DNA of 64,000 bases from Eptesicus fuscus (Eukaryota > Chordata > Mammalia > Chiroptera > Vespertilionidae): NCBI RefSeq assembly GCF_027574615.1, contig NC_072480.1, forward strand, positions 33,286,001-33,350,000, read 5' to 3'. A program made the translations under genes and the position numbers. Shown here in pieces: positions 23,569-34,260 of this stretch. The notes below the pieces were generated by a model. The model had not been told where the DNA came from. It saw nothing but the letters and a program-made list of their open reading frames with translations, and did not search any database. Each line of letters starts with the position of its first letter. The first letter of the stretch is position 1.

Positions 23569-24287
23569 TGTCTGGAGTGAAATGGTATGCCACAGCAAGG
23601 TCCAACTGCATCTGACATGACATGGTAATTATTCACGAATTCTGGTAGTGTTTGACATCAGGTTGGTAGCTAAAAATGGATTGTGGCATAGTCCCTTCAC
23701 CATGATACTCAATAAATACATATCAGAGCTTCCTTCCCGATGATCTCTAGCTGATTATTGACTCACACAGAAAATTCTTTTTCAAGAATTGATATCCCAT
23801 TTCAAAAGTTATTGTGTGCGTGTTTTTTTCTTTGTTTGTTTGTTTGTTTTTGAAAAGAAAGAAAAGGAAAAAGAGAAAGGAAAAGGAAGTGGGTGTGGAA
23901 AAGAGAACGGCAGAATTGAAGAAAGGGAGGGAGAAAATACCCAAATCATTTAACCTAAATTCTCACAATTCCTTAAAATAATGTTTTCTTTAACATATTT
24001 TGGAAAGACACATTAAAATGTAAGACTAAAAAATAATTTGAAATGAATCTAGTGTGTCAATAACATTTTGTTCATCTCCTAAGTGATTATAAATTTTCTT
24101 TAATACCACATAACCATTCCTTCTAAAGTTGAGAAAATTACATGTAGATGTATTTCAGAAAACAAAATGGAAGATTTCCTATCCATAACAATAAATATCT
24201 TCATCCTTAATATGAGAATGACATGAGCATTACATATTTTGAATAAAATCTCATTTAGAAAACTATAGTAACTCTCCACTCTCTCCC
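23569..24287. other. AT-rich DNA with purine-rich run
   Basis: A (GTTT)n tract lies at about 23832-23850, followed by a purine-rich AAAGAAAGAAAAGGAAAAAG run to about 23900. No gene is recognised. Confidence 0.5.
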
Positions 24288-24485
24288 GCTGCTTTTATTG
24301 ATTTTAGTGAGAGAGGGAGAGGGAGAGAAACATGGATGTGAGAAACATGAATTAGCTGCCTCCTGAATGCCCGCTGCTGGTGATCAAGCCCACAACCTGG
24401 GCTAGTGCCCTGATCAGGACTCTAACCAGGTTCATTTAGTGTTGCACAGGGCAACACTCAACCAACTGAGCTACCTGCCCAGGGT
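24288..24485 (-). mobile_element. Ves-type SINE, old copy
   Basis: Reverse SINE: TTTATTGATTTTAGTGAGAG, GCTGCCTCCTGAATGCC, CAACCAACTGAGCTACCTGCC. No intact target duplication is visible. It sits directly left of the antisense L1. Confidence 0.85.
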
Positions 24486-24486
24486 T

Positions 24487-25880
24487 CCTGTTATCTTTTT
24501 TATAATATCCATCTATTGGGTGTGAGATAGTATTTCATGATTTTAAAATGCATTTCCCTAATATTAGTGATGTTGGGCACTTTGTCATATATTTGTTGGC
24601 CATTTTTATATCTTCTTTAAAAAAAATCATTCAGATACTTTGCCCATTTTTTTAATCAAATTGTATGTTTGTTTGTTTGTTTTTTCTATTGAGTTATATG
24701 AGTTCCTTACATAATTTGGATATCAACCAGTTATCAGATATATTGTTTAAAAATATTTTCTTGCATTCTATAGGTAGACTTTTCATTTACTTTTCCTTTG
24801 TTGTAGCTTTTTTACTTTTATGTAGTCTCACTTGTTAATTAATTAATTAATTAATTAATTAATTTATTGATTGATTGATTGATTTTATTGATTTTTTTAC
24901 AGAGAGGAAGGGAGAGGGATAGAGAGTTAGAAACATCGATGAGAGAGAAACACCGATCAGCTGCCTCCTGCACACCCCCTACTGGGGATATGCCCGCAAC
25001 GAAGGTACATGCCCTTGACTGGAATCAAACCCGGGACCCTTCAGTTTGCAGGCTGATGCTCTATCCACTGAGCCAAACTGGTCAGGGCTCACTTGTTTAT
25101 TTTTGCTTTTATTGCCTGTGCTTTTGGGGTGATATCCAAAATATTTTTACCAAAGCCACTGTCAAGGAGTGTTGTCCTATTTTCTTCTAGGACTTCTATG
25201 GTTTCATGTCTTACATTTAAATCTTTCATTCTTTTACACATGGCTATCCAGTTTTCCTGTCACCATTTACTAAAGAGAATATATTTTTCCCATTGTGTAT
25301 TCTTGAAAACCTTGTCAAAGCAGTCGACTGTTCATGTATGGGTTTACTTCTGGGTTCTTTACTTTGTTCTATTGGTCTAGGTGTTTGTTTTTATGTCAGT
25401 GCCACACTGTTTTAATTACTATAGCTTTGTAGTATACTTTGAAATCAGGAAGTGTGATGTCTCCAGTTTGTTCTTTTTTTTTTTTTTTTCTAAAAATAGC
25501 TATGGCTATTCAGGGCATTTTGCAACTTCATATTAATTTTAAGATTGTTTTTACTTTCTATGAAAAATGCCATTGGAATTTTTATGAGGGTTGCATTGAA
25601 TCTATAGATGTGTTTGTATAGTATGAACATTTTGACAATATTAATTATCCCAACCTATGAACAGGGGATATCATCTCATTTATTTGTGTATTTTTTCTAT
25701 TTCTTTCATCAATATTTTATAGTTTGCAGTGTATATAAAATTCAATTCTTGGTTAAATTTATTTCTAAGTATTTATTTTTTCTGATACTATTGTAAATTT
25801 GCTTTCTTGGTTTTATTTTCAATATTGTTGTGAAGAAATGTAACAGAGTTTTGTATGTTCATGTTAACATATTTCAATAT
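24487..25880 (-). pseudogene. Decayed antisense L1 ORF2, split by a Ves
   Basis: On the + strand the reverse complement of L1 ORF2 can be followed: GATGTTGGGCACTTTGTCA, TTTGCCCATTTTTTTAATC, AACCAGTTATCAGATATATTG, TCTATTGGTCTAGGTGTTTG, TAGCTTTGTAGTATACTTTG, AAATGCCATTGGAATTTTTATG. The frame is broken by many stops and indels. In a live L1 this protein is the endonuclease/reverse transcriptase. The copy is dead, and the Ves at 24837-25087 is inserted in it. Confidence 0.85.
24837..25087 (-). mobile_element. Ves SINE inserted in L1, 10-bp target duplication
   Basis: The left tail is an expanded (ATTA)n/(GATT)n run (24837-24890). The body ends with GAGCCAAACTGGTCAGGGCT. The duplication CTCACTTGTT is at 24827-24836 and 25088-25097. 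L1 sequence continues on both sides. Confidence 0.95.
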
Positions 25881-26010
25881 GAAATGCTCTGTATAATTAC
25901 ACTTTAATGTTCTACATTTAATTTTTGGATTAGGAACACTATGTGTTTGGTTTTCATGATATGTCTTAATTTTATATCATATCATATTGGTACTTTTCCA
26001 ATATATATAA

Positions 26011-26032
26011 CATACACACACACATACACACA

Positions 26033-26074
<42 letters not shown>
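26011..26074. repeat. (CA)n microsatellite left of mariner MITE
   Basis: A near-pure CA run that grows directly out of the element's terminal CACTGAGTGG. It is complementary to the TG run on the other side. Confidence 0.95.
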
Positions 26075-26075
<1 letters not shown>

Positions 26076-26128
26076 AGTGGCCAGATTTTTATATGTTCAG
26101 AGATCATAATAATCTGGCCACTCAGTGT
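26072..26128. mobile_element. Mariner-like MITE, palindromic
   Basis: The left end CACTGAGTGGCCAGATT and right end AATCTGGCCACTCAGTG are exact reverse complements around a short ATATGTTCAGAGATCATA-type centre. The total is about 57 bp, with no transposase. The CACTGAGTGGCCAGATTAT-type end is characteristic of a Tc1/mariner MITE. The TA target duplication is obscured by microsatellites on both sides. Confidence 0.75.
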
Positions 26129-26133
26129 GTATA

Positions 26134-26194
<61 letters not shown>
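26125..26194. repeat. (TG)n microsatellite right of mariner MITE
   Basis: TG repeats with two interspersed ATA interruptions, ending in GTTTGTTTTTTTG. With the left CA run it extends the MITE palindrome. Confidence 0.95.
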
Positions 26195-26197
<3 letters not shown>

Positions 26198-26261
26198 TTT
26201 TTTTGTTTAATTTATATCTTGGACTTTACTAGTATCCCTGGAATGCAAACACAAGGTCATT

Positions 26262-26462
26262 TTTAAAATATAGATATTTTTAATGATTTCAGAGAGGAAT
26301 GGATAGGAAGAGAAAAATTGAAACATCAATGATAAGAGATGGTCATAGATAAGCTGCCTACTGCATGCCCCCCTACACCCCCACCCCCAGTGATTGAGCT
26401 TGCAACCCAGGCATGTGCCCTGACTGGTAAGCAAACCGTGACCTCCCGCCCAGTTCATAGGT
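26262..26462 (-). mobile_element. Ves-type SINE, diverged
   Basis: Reverse order TTTTTAATGATTTCAGAGAG, AAACATCAATGATAAGAG, GCATGTGCCCTGACTGG, CCCGCCCAGTTCATAGG. The head is cut before the usual CACTGAGCCA segment. No clear target duplication is seen. Confidence 0.75.
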
Positions 26463-26479
26463 ATGGCAGGGTCACAGGT

Positions 26480-26879
26480 CAGTGTTTACTTTCATTCTTA
26501 AGAATAGAATGCTTTCTACCACATTAGTGCCTAAGAAATGTGTGCTAAATGGTGAAAAAAAATAAGACTACAATTTTTAAAAGGGAGACTAAACTAAACT
26601 ATATTAAGTTTCTACTTCTTATCAGATTCTTTCTATGTGTAAATAAAAATGTCAACACTTTGTAGAATAGATATATAATTTATTTATTATTTTTTACATA
26701 AAACATTGAAATGGTAACTTATAAAGTAGCTGTTTATCTAAGTATGTCCATTTTTTAAGTTATTTCTACCAAAACACAGGCTATCTATGCCAAAACTCAT
26801 TTTCAGAAGCTTCTATCCTAACAGGAATAGTAAGTTCCAAGATTTCTTAAACTGCAATCATATGTCAGACAGTGAAATA
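26480..26879. other. AT-rich DNA, nothing recognised
   Basis: No gene or identifiable repeat between the SINE and a MIR fragment. Confidence 0.45.
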
Positions 26880-27055
26880 AATATCTCTCCTGCATAACTT
26901 CATTTAAATAGTCTCTCCTATTATAATATGGGTTCTACTTTTCACATTGTATTAGAGAAAAAATAAAGTGGAACCTAGATGCAAAGGACCTTGTTCATAT
27001 CACATAGCAAGAAATGAATGGAACTGGAATTTTTATCTATGCCCTTCAGATTTCA
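26880..27055 (+). mobile_element. MIR SINE 3' half
   Basis: CTCTCCTGCATAACTTCATTT, ATTAGAGAAAAAATAAAGTGG and CATATCACATAGCAAGAAATG follow the MIR consensus (CATTTTACAGATGAGG..., GGTCACACAGCTAG...). It is diverged. Confidence 0.6.
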
Positions 27056-28220
27056 AGGTCTGTGAGATTAAATAGTATGTAAAACCAAATCCTTAAAATT
27101 ATAAATAAATCTGTATTTGGAAGAAAACTGTAAGAATAGTTAGGAAGGAAACAGGACAAGATCTGGAAAATTCTAAGACAATGACTTTCCATTGATTTTT
27201 AATTTTCTCTATGTTACCCTGAATAAGGTAGGATAGGTTTCTATATCCTGAATATACAAATAAGAAGAAGGTTGACAGTTTCACATATTTTTCTGAATAA
27301 TATGGATTTAAAAAGTATTGAAGATCATTAAAATCTTACCACCTTAACATTTTTTTTAATATTTTTTTTTTCAGTTAAATTTTTAGGCATCTGTTTATAT
27401 ATCTTCCTTGAGCTCACCTTGAAAATAGGGAACATATTAGAATAATTATTTATTTATAAACACTTTTAAAGAATTAACAGTTGATATAATCTTACCATAT
27501 ATTAGTCATTTTAGCTGAAAAGCTTAGATAATCTCTGATTTTTTTGTTCCTCTGTTCCCTTAACATCCACAATAGCAAAAACAAAACAAAAACTAAAAAA
27601 AAAACCCTAAACTTTTAAGTAGAGAAAAAGAATACCATCATGTTGTTGAAGCATAACCCTCAGATGGGACTCCATTATACATAGGATTAACCTTTAGACT
27701 CTAACAAGTCCTTCAATCAATTAATCTATTTTTCTTCTTGTCCTATGTCACCCTTTCTAGTCTGTGATTCTACCATTCCCTGTATATATGCTACTTTACT
27801 AGTATACATCCATGCTTTTGGACATTCTATTCTCTCATCCTTAAATAAACATTTCCTACATCTTTGCCAGGAGAATACACATTTATTGTTTATGGAACAA
27901 ATTAAAGTTTGTAAGGAATATACCTTCTGGATTAGGCAGAATTAACACTTCATCTTTTGTGAAATCAGTACTTTGCACACACATAATATAGTCTTTACCA
28001 CACTTTATTTATAAAAGCGATTGTTTACAAATCTATGTTTATTCATTGAATGATGTAGTCTGGATTGTAAAGGACAATTTTTTCTCTATCTCTCTTTATA
28101 CCTTCTTTAGTTATCAAAGATACTTGAACAAAATATACTCACTATGTTAAAATTTTGTGCATTCTATGACCTTTAACATATTTGTGGATAGAGTAGGCAT
28201 TTAATATATTTTAATTCTAA
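27056..28220. other. AT-rich stretch without recognised genes
   Basis: About 1.2 kb. A small A-rich run is at about 27575-27605. No gene, splice structure or repeat family is recognised. Confidence 0.45.
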
Positions 28221-28590
28221 TCTATATGCATAAAAGTCTAAGCGACCATCCTACCATTCGACCATTCAACCAGTAGCTATGACACGCAATGACCACCAGG
28301 GGGCAGATGCTCAATGCACAGACATGGAAACATAGAACAGACTGATGAACCTCAGAGGGAAGGGGACAGGATGGTGGGCGGGAAGAAATTAACCAAAGAT
28401 CTTATATGCATACTAGAGGCCCAGTGCATGGATTAGTGCACTGGTGGGGTCCCTCAGCCTGGCCTGTGGGGATTGGGCCGAATCCATGCACCAGGCCTCC
28501 TACATCCCCTGAGGGGTCCCGGATTGCGAGAGGGTGCAGGCCAGGACAAGGGACCCCACTGGTGCACGAATCCATACACCAGGCCTCTAG
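28221..28590 (+). mobile_element. Chimeric HeliBat Helitron with inverted 3' ends and L1-derived core
   Basis: The 5' end TCTATATGCATAAAAG starts at 28221 after A. The 3' end CAGGCCTCTAG ends at 28590 before T. A second, reversed 3' end (CTAGAGGCCCAGTGCATGG) starts at 28413. The two 3' ends form arms of about 54 bp facing each other. The core at about 28318-28410 contains CCTCAGAGGGAAGGGG and AACCAAAGATCTTATATGCAT, also found in the L1 3' UTR fragment at 28840-29065, so L1 sequence lies between Helitron parts. Confidence 0.85.
28291..28306 (+). promoter_or_regulatory. CTCF-like motif carried by Helitron
   Basis: GACCACCAGGGGGCAG contains CCACCAGGGGGCAG, which agrees with the CTCF core consensus. 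It lies 70 bp inside the Helitron 5' end. The sequence match is direct; binding is inferred. Related versions lie in the Helitrons at 3524, 36163, 36638 and 41754. Confidence 0.45.
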
Positions 28591-28839
28591 TATATCAATA
28601 AAATGCCAATGAATAGCTAATTATAAATTATAATTGGCTATCAATACAAAAATTCAAACTTGTTAGAGTTGAAAGTTTAGGAAACCTATTTAAATGGAGG
28701 GATTTGATTCCTTTAATAAATAATGTTGATACATCAAGCTCTTAAAATAGTCCTGAATCTAGGTAAGTTTTATTTACTTTTTATCATTAAAATAATTTTT
28801 TCTAGCTGCCTTATCCTCTGATATAAAAAAACAAACAAA

Positions 28840-29065
28840 CATTGTACCTCAGAGGGAATGTAGAGGAGGGTGGGGGTGGGGGAATGTAGAGGAGGGAATG
28901 TAGAGGAGGGTGGGGGAGATCAACCAAAGGACTTGTATGCATGCACATAAGCCTAACCAATGGACACAGACATCATGGGGGTGAGGGCATGAGTGGGAGA
29001 ATGGGGAGGGGCAATGAGGGGATAAGAACACATATGTAATACCTTAATCAATAAAGAAAAAAAGC
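28840..29065 (+). mobile_element. L1 3' UTR fragment, bat type
   Basis: CCTCAGAGGGAATGTAGAGG with GGAGGGTGGGGG units, CAATGGACACAGACATCATG, ACATATGTAATACCTTAATC and a final AATAAAGAAAAAAAG form a 5'-truncated L1 3' end with poly(A) signal. An internal GGAATGTAGAGGAGGG unit is duplicated. No ORF2 part is attached. Confidence 0.7.
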
Positions 29066-29229
29066 ATAAAAATGTATAACATTGATATTCTAACAGTAGA
29101 AGTAAAATATAGCCAAGAATAGCATTAATGATACAAAATACATACATTTGAAATAAATTTTCTGTGAGGAAAACCTCAAAAAGTTTGGATTGTAACACAT
29201 TTAAATGAATGTTTAAGATCATGTATCCA

Positions 29230-29481
29230 GCCCTAGCCAGTTTGGCTCAGTGGATAGAGTATCAGCCTGCAGACCAAAGGGTCACAGGTTTGATTCAGGT
29301 TGAGGGTACCTCAGTTGCATGCATGCAGAAGGCAACCAATCGATGTGTTTCTCTCACATGGATGGTTCTGTCTTTCCTTCTCTCTTCTACTCTCTTTAAA
29401 ATCAATTGAAAAATATCCTCAGGTGAGGATTTTAAAAAATAATAACTAAATAAATAAAAACAATATTCTTCTTTTAAAAAA
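29230..29481 (+). mobile_element. Ves SINE with 15-bp target duplication
   Basis: The head GCCCTAGCCAGTTTGGCTC is followed by the CAACCAATCGATGTG motif, CT-rich body and ATATCCTCAGGTGAGGATTT tail. Flanks AAGATCATGTATCCA (29215-29229) and AAGAACATGTGTCCA (29482-29496) differ at two sites. Confidence 0.93.
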
Positions 29482-29496
29482 AAGAACATGTGTCCA

Positions 29497-31009
29497 GTAA
29501 AAATGTTTTAAACACACCTCAGAGAAACTGCATTAGATAGGCTAAAACAGAATAAACTATGTGATAAGCAAAAACAAAACGTTGTATGACATGTTATATG
29601 AATCAAATTTCTGATTCATTTTTAAACAAGAGTCATGTTTTTCCAGTGGTGAAATGTCAACTTCATACACTGTCAGATTTTCCATATTGGTTAAGAGAAG
29701 TTCTGAATACATAAAATATGATCAAACTCTAAGACCTGAAAATGTATTGGATATTGAAAAGTGTGTACCACTCGCTAACAATATTTTGTCTTCATTCTGA
29801 TATTCATAAAATGACTTAATCAAGAATCATGTCATAAAATTCTGACATAACAGAAAAAAAAGAGAGTTGTCTAGTAAAGACATAGAAGTATGAGAGTAAG
29901 AATATATAGCTATAGTTATATCACAAATTCATCACAACCTATGATTTACTTCATTTTACCATTTCATAAGGACTTATGAGTGAATTTCCAGAAAACACTC
30001 TTTAAAACTGTAATCATGAATATATTACAGCAATAGTTACAACACTTAGCTGTGACCCTTGTGTTGTTGGAGTCTTATAACATTTTCATTTTCCCCAGCA
30101 CACTGTCAAATTATAACAATCCAACCCTAGCAGTGATTTGACTATATCCTTTCTCAACAAACTGTCTCATATTGGTTCAGACCTTAGACTTCCATAGCAA
30201 ACACTTTGCTGAAATCCTTACTTTCTGTTTCATCCCACTATATCCACTTCATATGTGCCACATTTACCTTATCTAAGAACAACTGAACAAATTGTTCATG
30301 CTAGTCCTCAATAACATAGAAATCTCAATGTTTACCAAGTCAATTTACATGAGACTAATGCATTTCAACCATTTGCCCACTTTAATTTTTTGCTATGATA
30401 TATTTAACATTTTTTTTATGTATTTAAGGTAGGTTTTAGGCAGTGGAATATTTTCTCAAAGGAAAGTTGTGCACTGAATTCCAATTAAATTACTAGAGAG
30501 GTGTTGGGCAAACAGAAATGATGAGAAGGATTTCTGCTACTTGTCAAAGACAGAGTAAAAGGAATGGGATTGTTCTCCCATGTGAATGAACTGAAAAGCT
30601 GGAAAAATATATGAAACCACAGTATTCAGAAAATTATTCTTGAAAGTCAGAAAACAAATAAATTGAACACTGTACTGGTGGAACAGTGCCATGTCGAAAC
30701 CCATGTCCACCGGAAATCTGTGATGATGACCTTATTTGGAAATCTGGAAAAATTGCAAGGTTATATGGTGAAGATCTGGGGAAGGTAAGTTCTTGGCTCC
30801 AGCCGGGGATGGGCTAAGAATAACCATGATGAAATACACTGCGAGTGTTCTCTTTGGAAAGGTTTGCTCTGCAGAAGGAAAGACTTTGCCAGAATTTGAT
30901 CCCAATTGGAGGAAGGGCACTTTTCCAATTCCAGCCCCCTGGAACCTTTATGTCTCATCTGGTAGAAGAAAATTTTTGAGAAGCAATAGTAATGATTAAA
31001 TGCCAGGGA
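29497..31009. other. AT-rich DNA; exon-like donor noted but not accepted
   Basis: No repeat is clear. Around 30765-30790 a GGGGAAGGTAAGTTCTTGG sequence has a perfect splice-donor consensus, and a short open frame (30793-30999) follows. No acceptor, domain or partner exon is visible, so I do not call a gene. The right part may be decayed L1 5' sequence. Confidence 0.4.
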
Positions 31010-32382
31010 CACAGGCCCACAGAAGCTGAGATTTAATCATATTTACAGAATACGTTCCCCCTTACACATACCTTGCCAGCATAGGAATAGGTCTCCACTT
31101 TGCTGATAATATATTACAGTTGCAAAAGCTGCAACTCTCAGAGATGTACTTAGGAAAGCCCAGAATCAACAGGAGAGATGAAAACTAGGGCACGAGGGAA
31201 ATGTGAAGCTTCTGGCACCTACAGATACACCAAACATTAAGCACAACAAACTCCCAGTGAGATTAATATAAAATCTACCACTGAAGGACTATTTGTCTCA
31301 GTTTCCATCACCCAGTGCATGATGTTTGGCTTTCAAAATATAATTGCAAGGCATAAAGGCAAAATAAAGAAGCAAATAAATCTGAAACAACACAACAAGC
31401 ATAAGAAGCTGATTCACATTTGACAAAGATGTTGGAAAACAAGGAGTACAAAATTCAGTATCTAAAGTAGCTATTATTAGTACATTAAGGGCTGTAATGT
31501 AAAAATAATAGACAATGTGAATGAACAGATCGGTGGTTTAAGGAGAGATATAATCTCTAATAAGAAAGAATCAAAAACAAATGTTAGAAATAAAAAATAG
31601 TAAAATAGAAATGAAGAATGCCTTTGATGGTCTCAACAGTAGACTACATACGGCTGAGTAAAGAAACAGTGAACTTGAAGAAAGGTAATAAAAACTGCCT
31701 AAACTAAAATATGAGGAAAAAAGGCATGGGAAAAAAATGAAATAAAACAGAACATTCCTGGCCAGCGTGAGTAAAGTGATTAGAGCATTGGCCCAAGAAC
31801 AGAAGGGTTGTGGGTTTGATTCTGGTCTAGGACACAAACCTGGGTTACAGGTTCCCCAACCCAGATGAGGAATGTGTGGGAGGCAACCAATTGATGTGGC
31901 TCTCTCATATCAATGTTTCTCTCTCTCTTCCCCTCACTCTCTCTAAAAAATAAATGGAAAAATATCCTCTATTGAGGATTAACAAAAAAAGAAAAAAAAA
32001 GAACAGAATAGAACAGAATACATATATTTTATACAATCGTATAAAATCCACCTAATGGAAATAAAAAAAGAAGCAAAAGAAATATTGGAAGTAATAATAA
32101 CCAAACATTTTCCAGAAGAAATGACACACACATAACCACAGATCCAGAAATCTCAGAGAAAACCAAGCGTGATAAACAGCAAAATACCTACACCTAGAAA
32201 TATAACCAAGTGCCAAACCAAAAAAGAAATAGAAAGTCCTTGAAATAGAGAAGAATACAAAACAATAAAAAACCTACCTGTAGATGAACAAGAATTATAA
32301 TTACAGTGAGCTTATTGGTAACTATGCAAACGCACTGCTAAATGAAAGAAGCTATTCAGAAAAGGTTTAATATTTTATATTA
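31010..32382 (+). pseudogene. Decayed L1 5' region and ORF1
   Basis: Landmarks of old mammalian L1 ORF1 are in order: CTACCACTGAAGGACTATTTG, CATGATGTTTGGCTTTCAAA, GATGTTGGAAAACAAGG, ATGAAGAATGCCTTTGATGG, CTCAACAGTAGACTACATACGG, GAAGAAATGACACACAC, ACAGATCCAGAAATCTCAGAG. ORF1 encodes the RNA-binding coiled-coil protein of L1. Here it is full of stops and indels. A SINE (31756-31998) splits it and a Helitron composite cuts it at 32383. Confidence 0.75.
31756..31998 (+). mobile_element. Ves-type SINE inserted in L1 ORF1
   Basis: CCTGGCCAGCGTGAGTAAAG is the head, GGTTGTGGGTTTGATTCTGG the B-box region, CAACCAATTGATGTGG and the CT-rich body follow, with tail TATCCTCTATTGAGGATTAAC and A-rich end. 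Flanks AAAACAGAACA and AAAAAGAACAGAA suggest an eroded duplication. Confidence 0.88.
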
Positions 32383-32929
32383 CTAGAGGCCTGGTGCACG
32401 AAATTCGTGCACGGAGGGGGGGTTGTCCCTCAGCCCAGCCTGTACCCTCTCCAATATGGGACCCCTCAAGGAATGTCCAACTGCCCGTTTAGGCCCCATA
32501 CCAGTGGGATCGGGCCTAAACAGGCAGTCGGACATCCCTCTCACAATCCAGGACTTCTGGCTCCCAACTGCTTGCCTGCCTGCCTTCCTGATTGCCCCTC
32601 ACTGCTTCTGCCTGCCAGCCTGATCACCCCCTAACCACCCCCTAACTGCCTGCCAGCCTGATCACCCCCTAACCGCTGCCAGCCTGTTTTCCCCCAACTT
32701 CCCTCCTCTGCTGGCCTGGTCACTCCTAACTGCCCTCTCCTGCAGGGTTGATCACCTCCAACTGCCCTCCCTTGCAGGCCGGGTGCCTCCAAACTGCCCT
32801 CTCCTGCTGGCCATCTTGTGATGGCCATCTTGTGTCCACATGGGGGCAGGATCTTTGACCACATGGGGGCAGCTATATTGTGTGTTGCAGTGATGATCAA
32901 TGTGCATATTACTCTTTTATTAGATAGGA
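32383..32929 (-). mobile_element. HeliBat Helitron, 3'-side member of a composite
   Basis: The 3' terminus CTAGAGGCCTGGTGCACG starts at 32383 after A, with the hairpin GTGCACGAAATTCGTGCAC. Inside are the large hairpin (32470-32538), the C-rich array (about 32570-32815) and a GGCCATCTTGTG pair. Its 5' end TTATTAGATAGGA ends at 32929 and runs straight into the next Helitron. Confidence 0.93.
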
Positions 32930-32930
32930 T

Positions 32931-33544
32931 AGAGGCCTGGTACAGGGGTGGGGGCCAGCTGGTTTGCCCTGAAGGGTATCCCTGATCAGGGTAGGGTTCC
33001 CTTGGGGCATGGGGCAGCCTGAGCGAGGGGCCTGGGGTGGTTTGCAGGCCGGCCACGCCCCCTGGCAACCCAAGCAGAGGCCCTGGTATCTGGAATTTAT
33101 TTTCCCTCTACAATTGAAACTTTGTAGCCTAGAGTGGAGCCAAGCCTGGGGCTCCCTCGGAGGCCAGCAGCCATTTGTGTTTGGGTTATAATTGAAACTT
33201 TGTAGCCTTAAGCGGGTGGACCCGGCCAGGGTGTGTGGAAAGCTTTGCTTCCCCTGTTGCCAGGAGCAACCCTGGCCTGCTCTCTCAAGCTCCATTCTGC
33301 TGCCATTTCTGTTTGAATTTGTTTACCTTCTATAATTGAAACTTCGTAGCTTGAGTGGAGGCTTAGGCCTGGCAAGGGCAGGCAGAAAGCTTGGCTTCCT
33401 CTGTTACCTAGGAAACCTTGCTCTCTGTGGCTGTAGCCATCTTTGTTTGGTTAATTTGCATACTCCCTCTGATTGGATGGTGGGCGTGGCTTGTGTGTGT
33501 CGGAGGTATGGTCAATTTGCATATTTGTCTATTATTAGGTAGGA
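32931..33544 (-). mobile_element. Helitron, 5'-side member of a composite
   Basis: It starts AGAGGCCTGGTACAGGGG, so the CT of CTAG and one arm of the 3' hairpin are missing. The 5' end TATTAGGTAGGA ends at 33544 before T. It holds three copies of an AATTGAAACTTTGTAGC unit (about 33109, 33190, 33337), a GATTGGATGGTGGGCGTGGC box (33471-33490) and octamer ATTTGCAT at 33454-33461 and 33515-33522. A shorter relative is at 63634-64000. Confidence 0.9.
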
Positions 33545-34019
33545 TTAACTAAAAATGAAAAGCCAAAGGGAGAGGTAATAGGTGTTTGAAATCCAAAGAA
33601 TGGGTATTCGAAAAGCAATGATTCAGGCAGAAACCCAAATAGTGTTTAGTTTGTAAGGCAAAGGCAAGGGCTGTTTATGAGAAACGTAAGGGGAATAGTT
33701 CCATGAATCAAAGGAAATATTTTTTAAGGGTGTTAATAAACTAAGGAAGGGGTTTTTATAGGTGCAGATTAGCTAACATAGTGATGCTACTTATAAAGCA
33801 TGCTTTTAATGTTTACTCTGGTAGTTATAATGTTTGCTGACCTCTTATCATTGCAAACAGTTGTTTCGAATCCAATGCTGCTTCAGTACAAGCCAAGAAT
33901 TAGTTTGTTCAGTTGAAATATCCCAAAGGATTCAGGTTTAAGACATACAAGGCAGTTCCCCTGGGATGTCAGCTGTGTTCATTTTAAAGTGACTCCATTT
34001 ACATTATTTTTTACAATAA
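33545..34019. other. Unclassified DNA between Helitron and L1 remnant
   Basis: No gene is seen. It may contain more of the dead L1 whose ORF1 lies at 31010-32382, but I could not align it by eye. Confidence 0.4.
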
Positions 34020-34260
34020 TTATACTAATGTGTCATTCCAGAAAAGGCAAAACTATAGCAATGATACAAAGATCATTTTCCAGGTGCATAATGTGGAGGA
34101 GATGTTGAGAGTGTAAGCACAGGTCATTTTTCAGTGGTGATATTATTTGATTAAATATAATGGTGGCTACATGACACTACATATTTGTCAAAACCTATAT
34201 AATTTTACAACCTGGGGGGAACATTATTGTATGTAAATTAAAAAAAAATATTCAGGATCC
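34020..34260 (+). mobile_element. L1 3' UTR fragment
   Basis: GGTGGCTACATGACACTAC, ATATTTGTCAAAACCTATATA and TTATTGTATGTAAATTAAAA match the L1 3' end pattern (GTGGTTACACGACT..., GTCAAAACTCAT..., GTATGTAAATTATACC). It is decayed. Confidence 0.65.

Noticed and set aside
24487..25880. Intact L1 reverse transcriptase gene on the - strand
   Set aside because: Many stops and indels, and a Ves insertion; only short frames remain.
30765..30999. Possible exon with consensus donor AAG|GTAAGT
   Set aside because: A single donor-like match with no acceptor, no protein similarity I recognise and no neighbouring exon.
32631..33068. 145-codon frame (-) with Gly/Arg-rich repeats
   Set aside because: It translates the Helitron C-rich minisatellite and crosses the composite junction. 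Low-complexity artefact.
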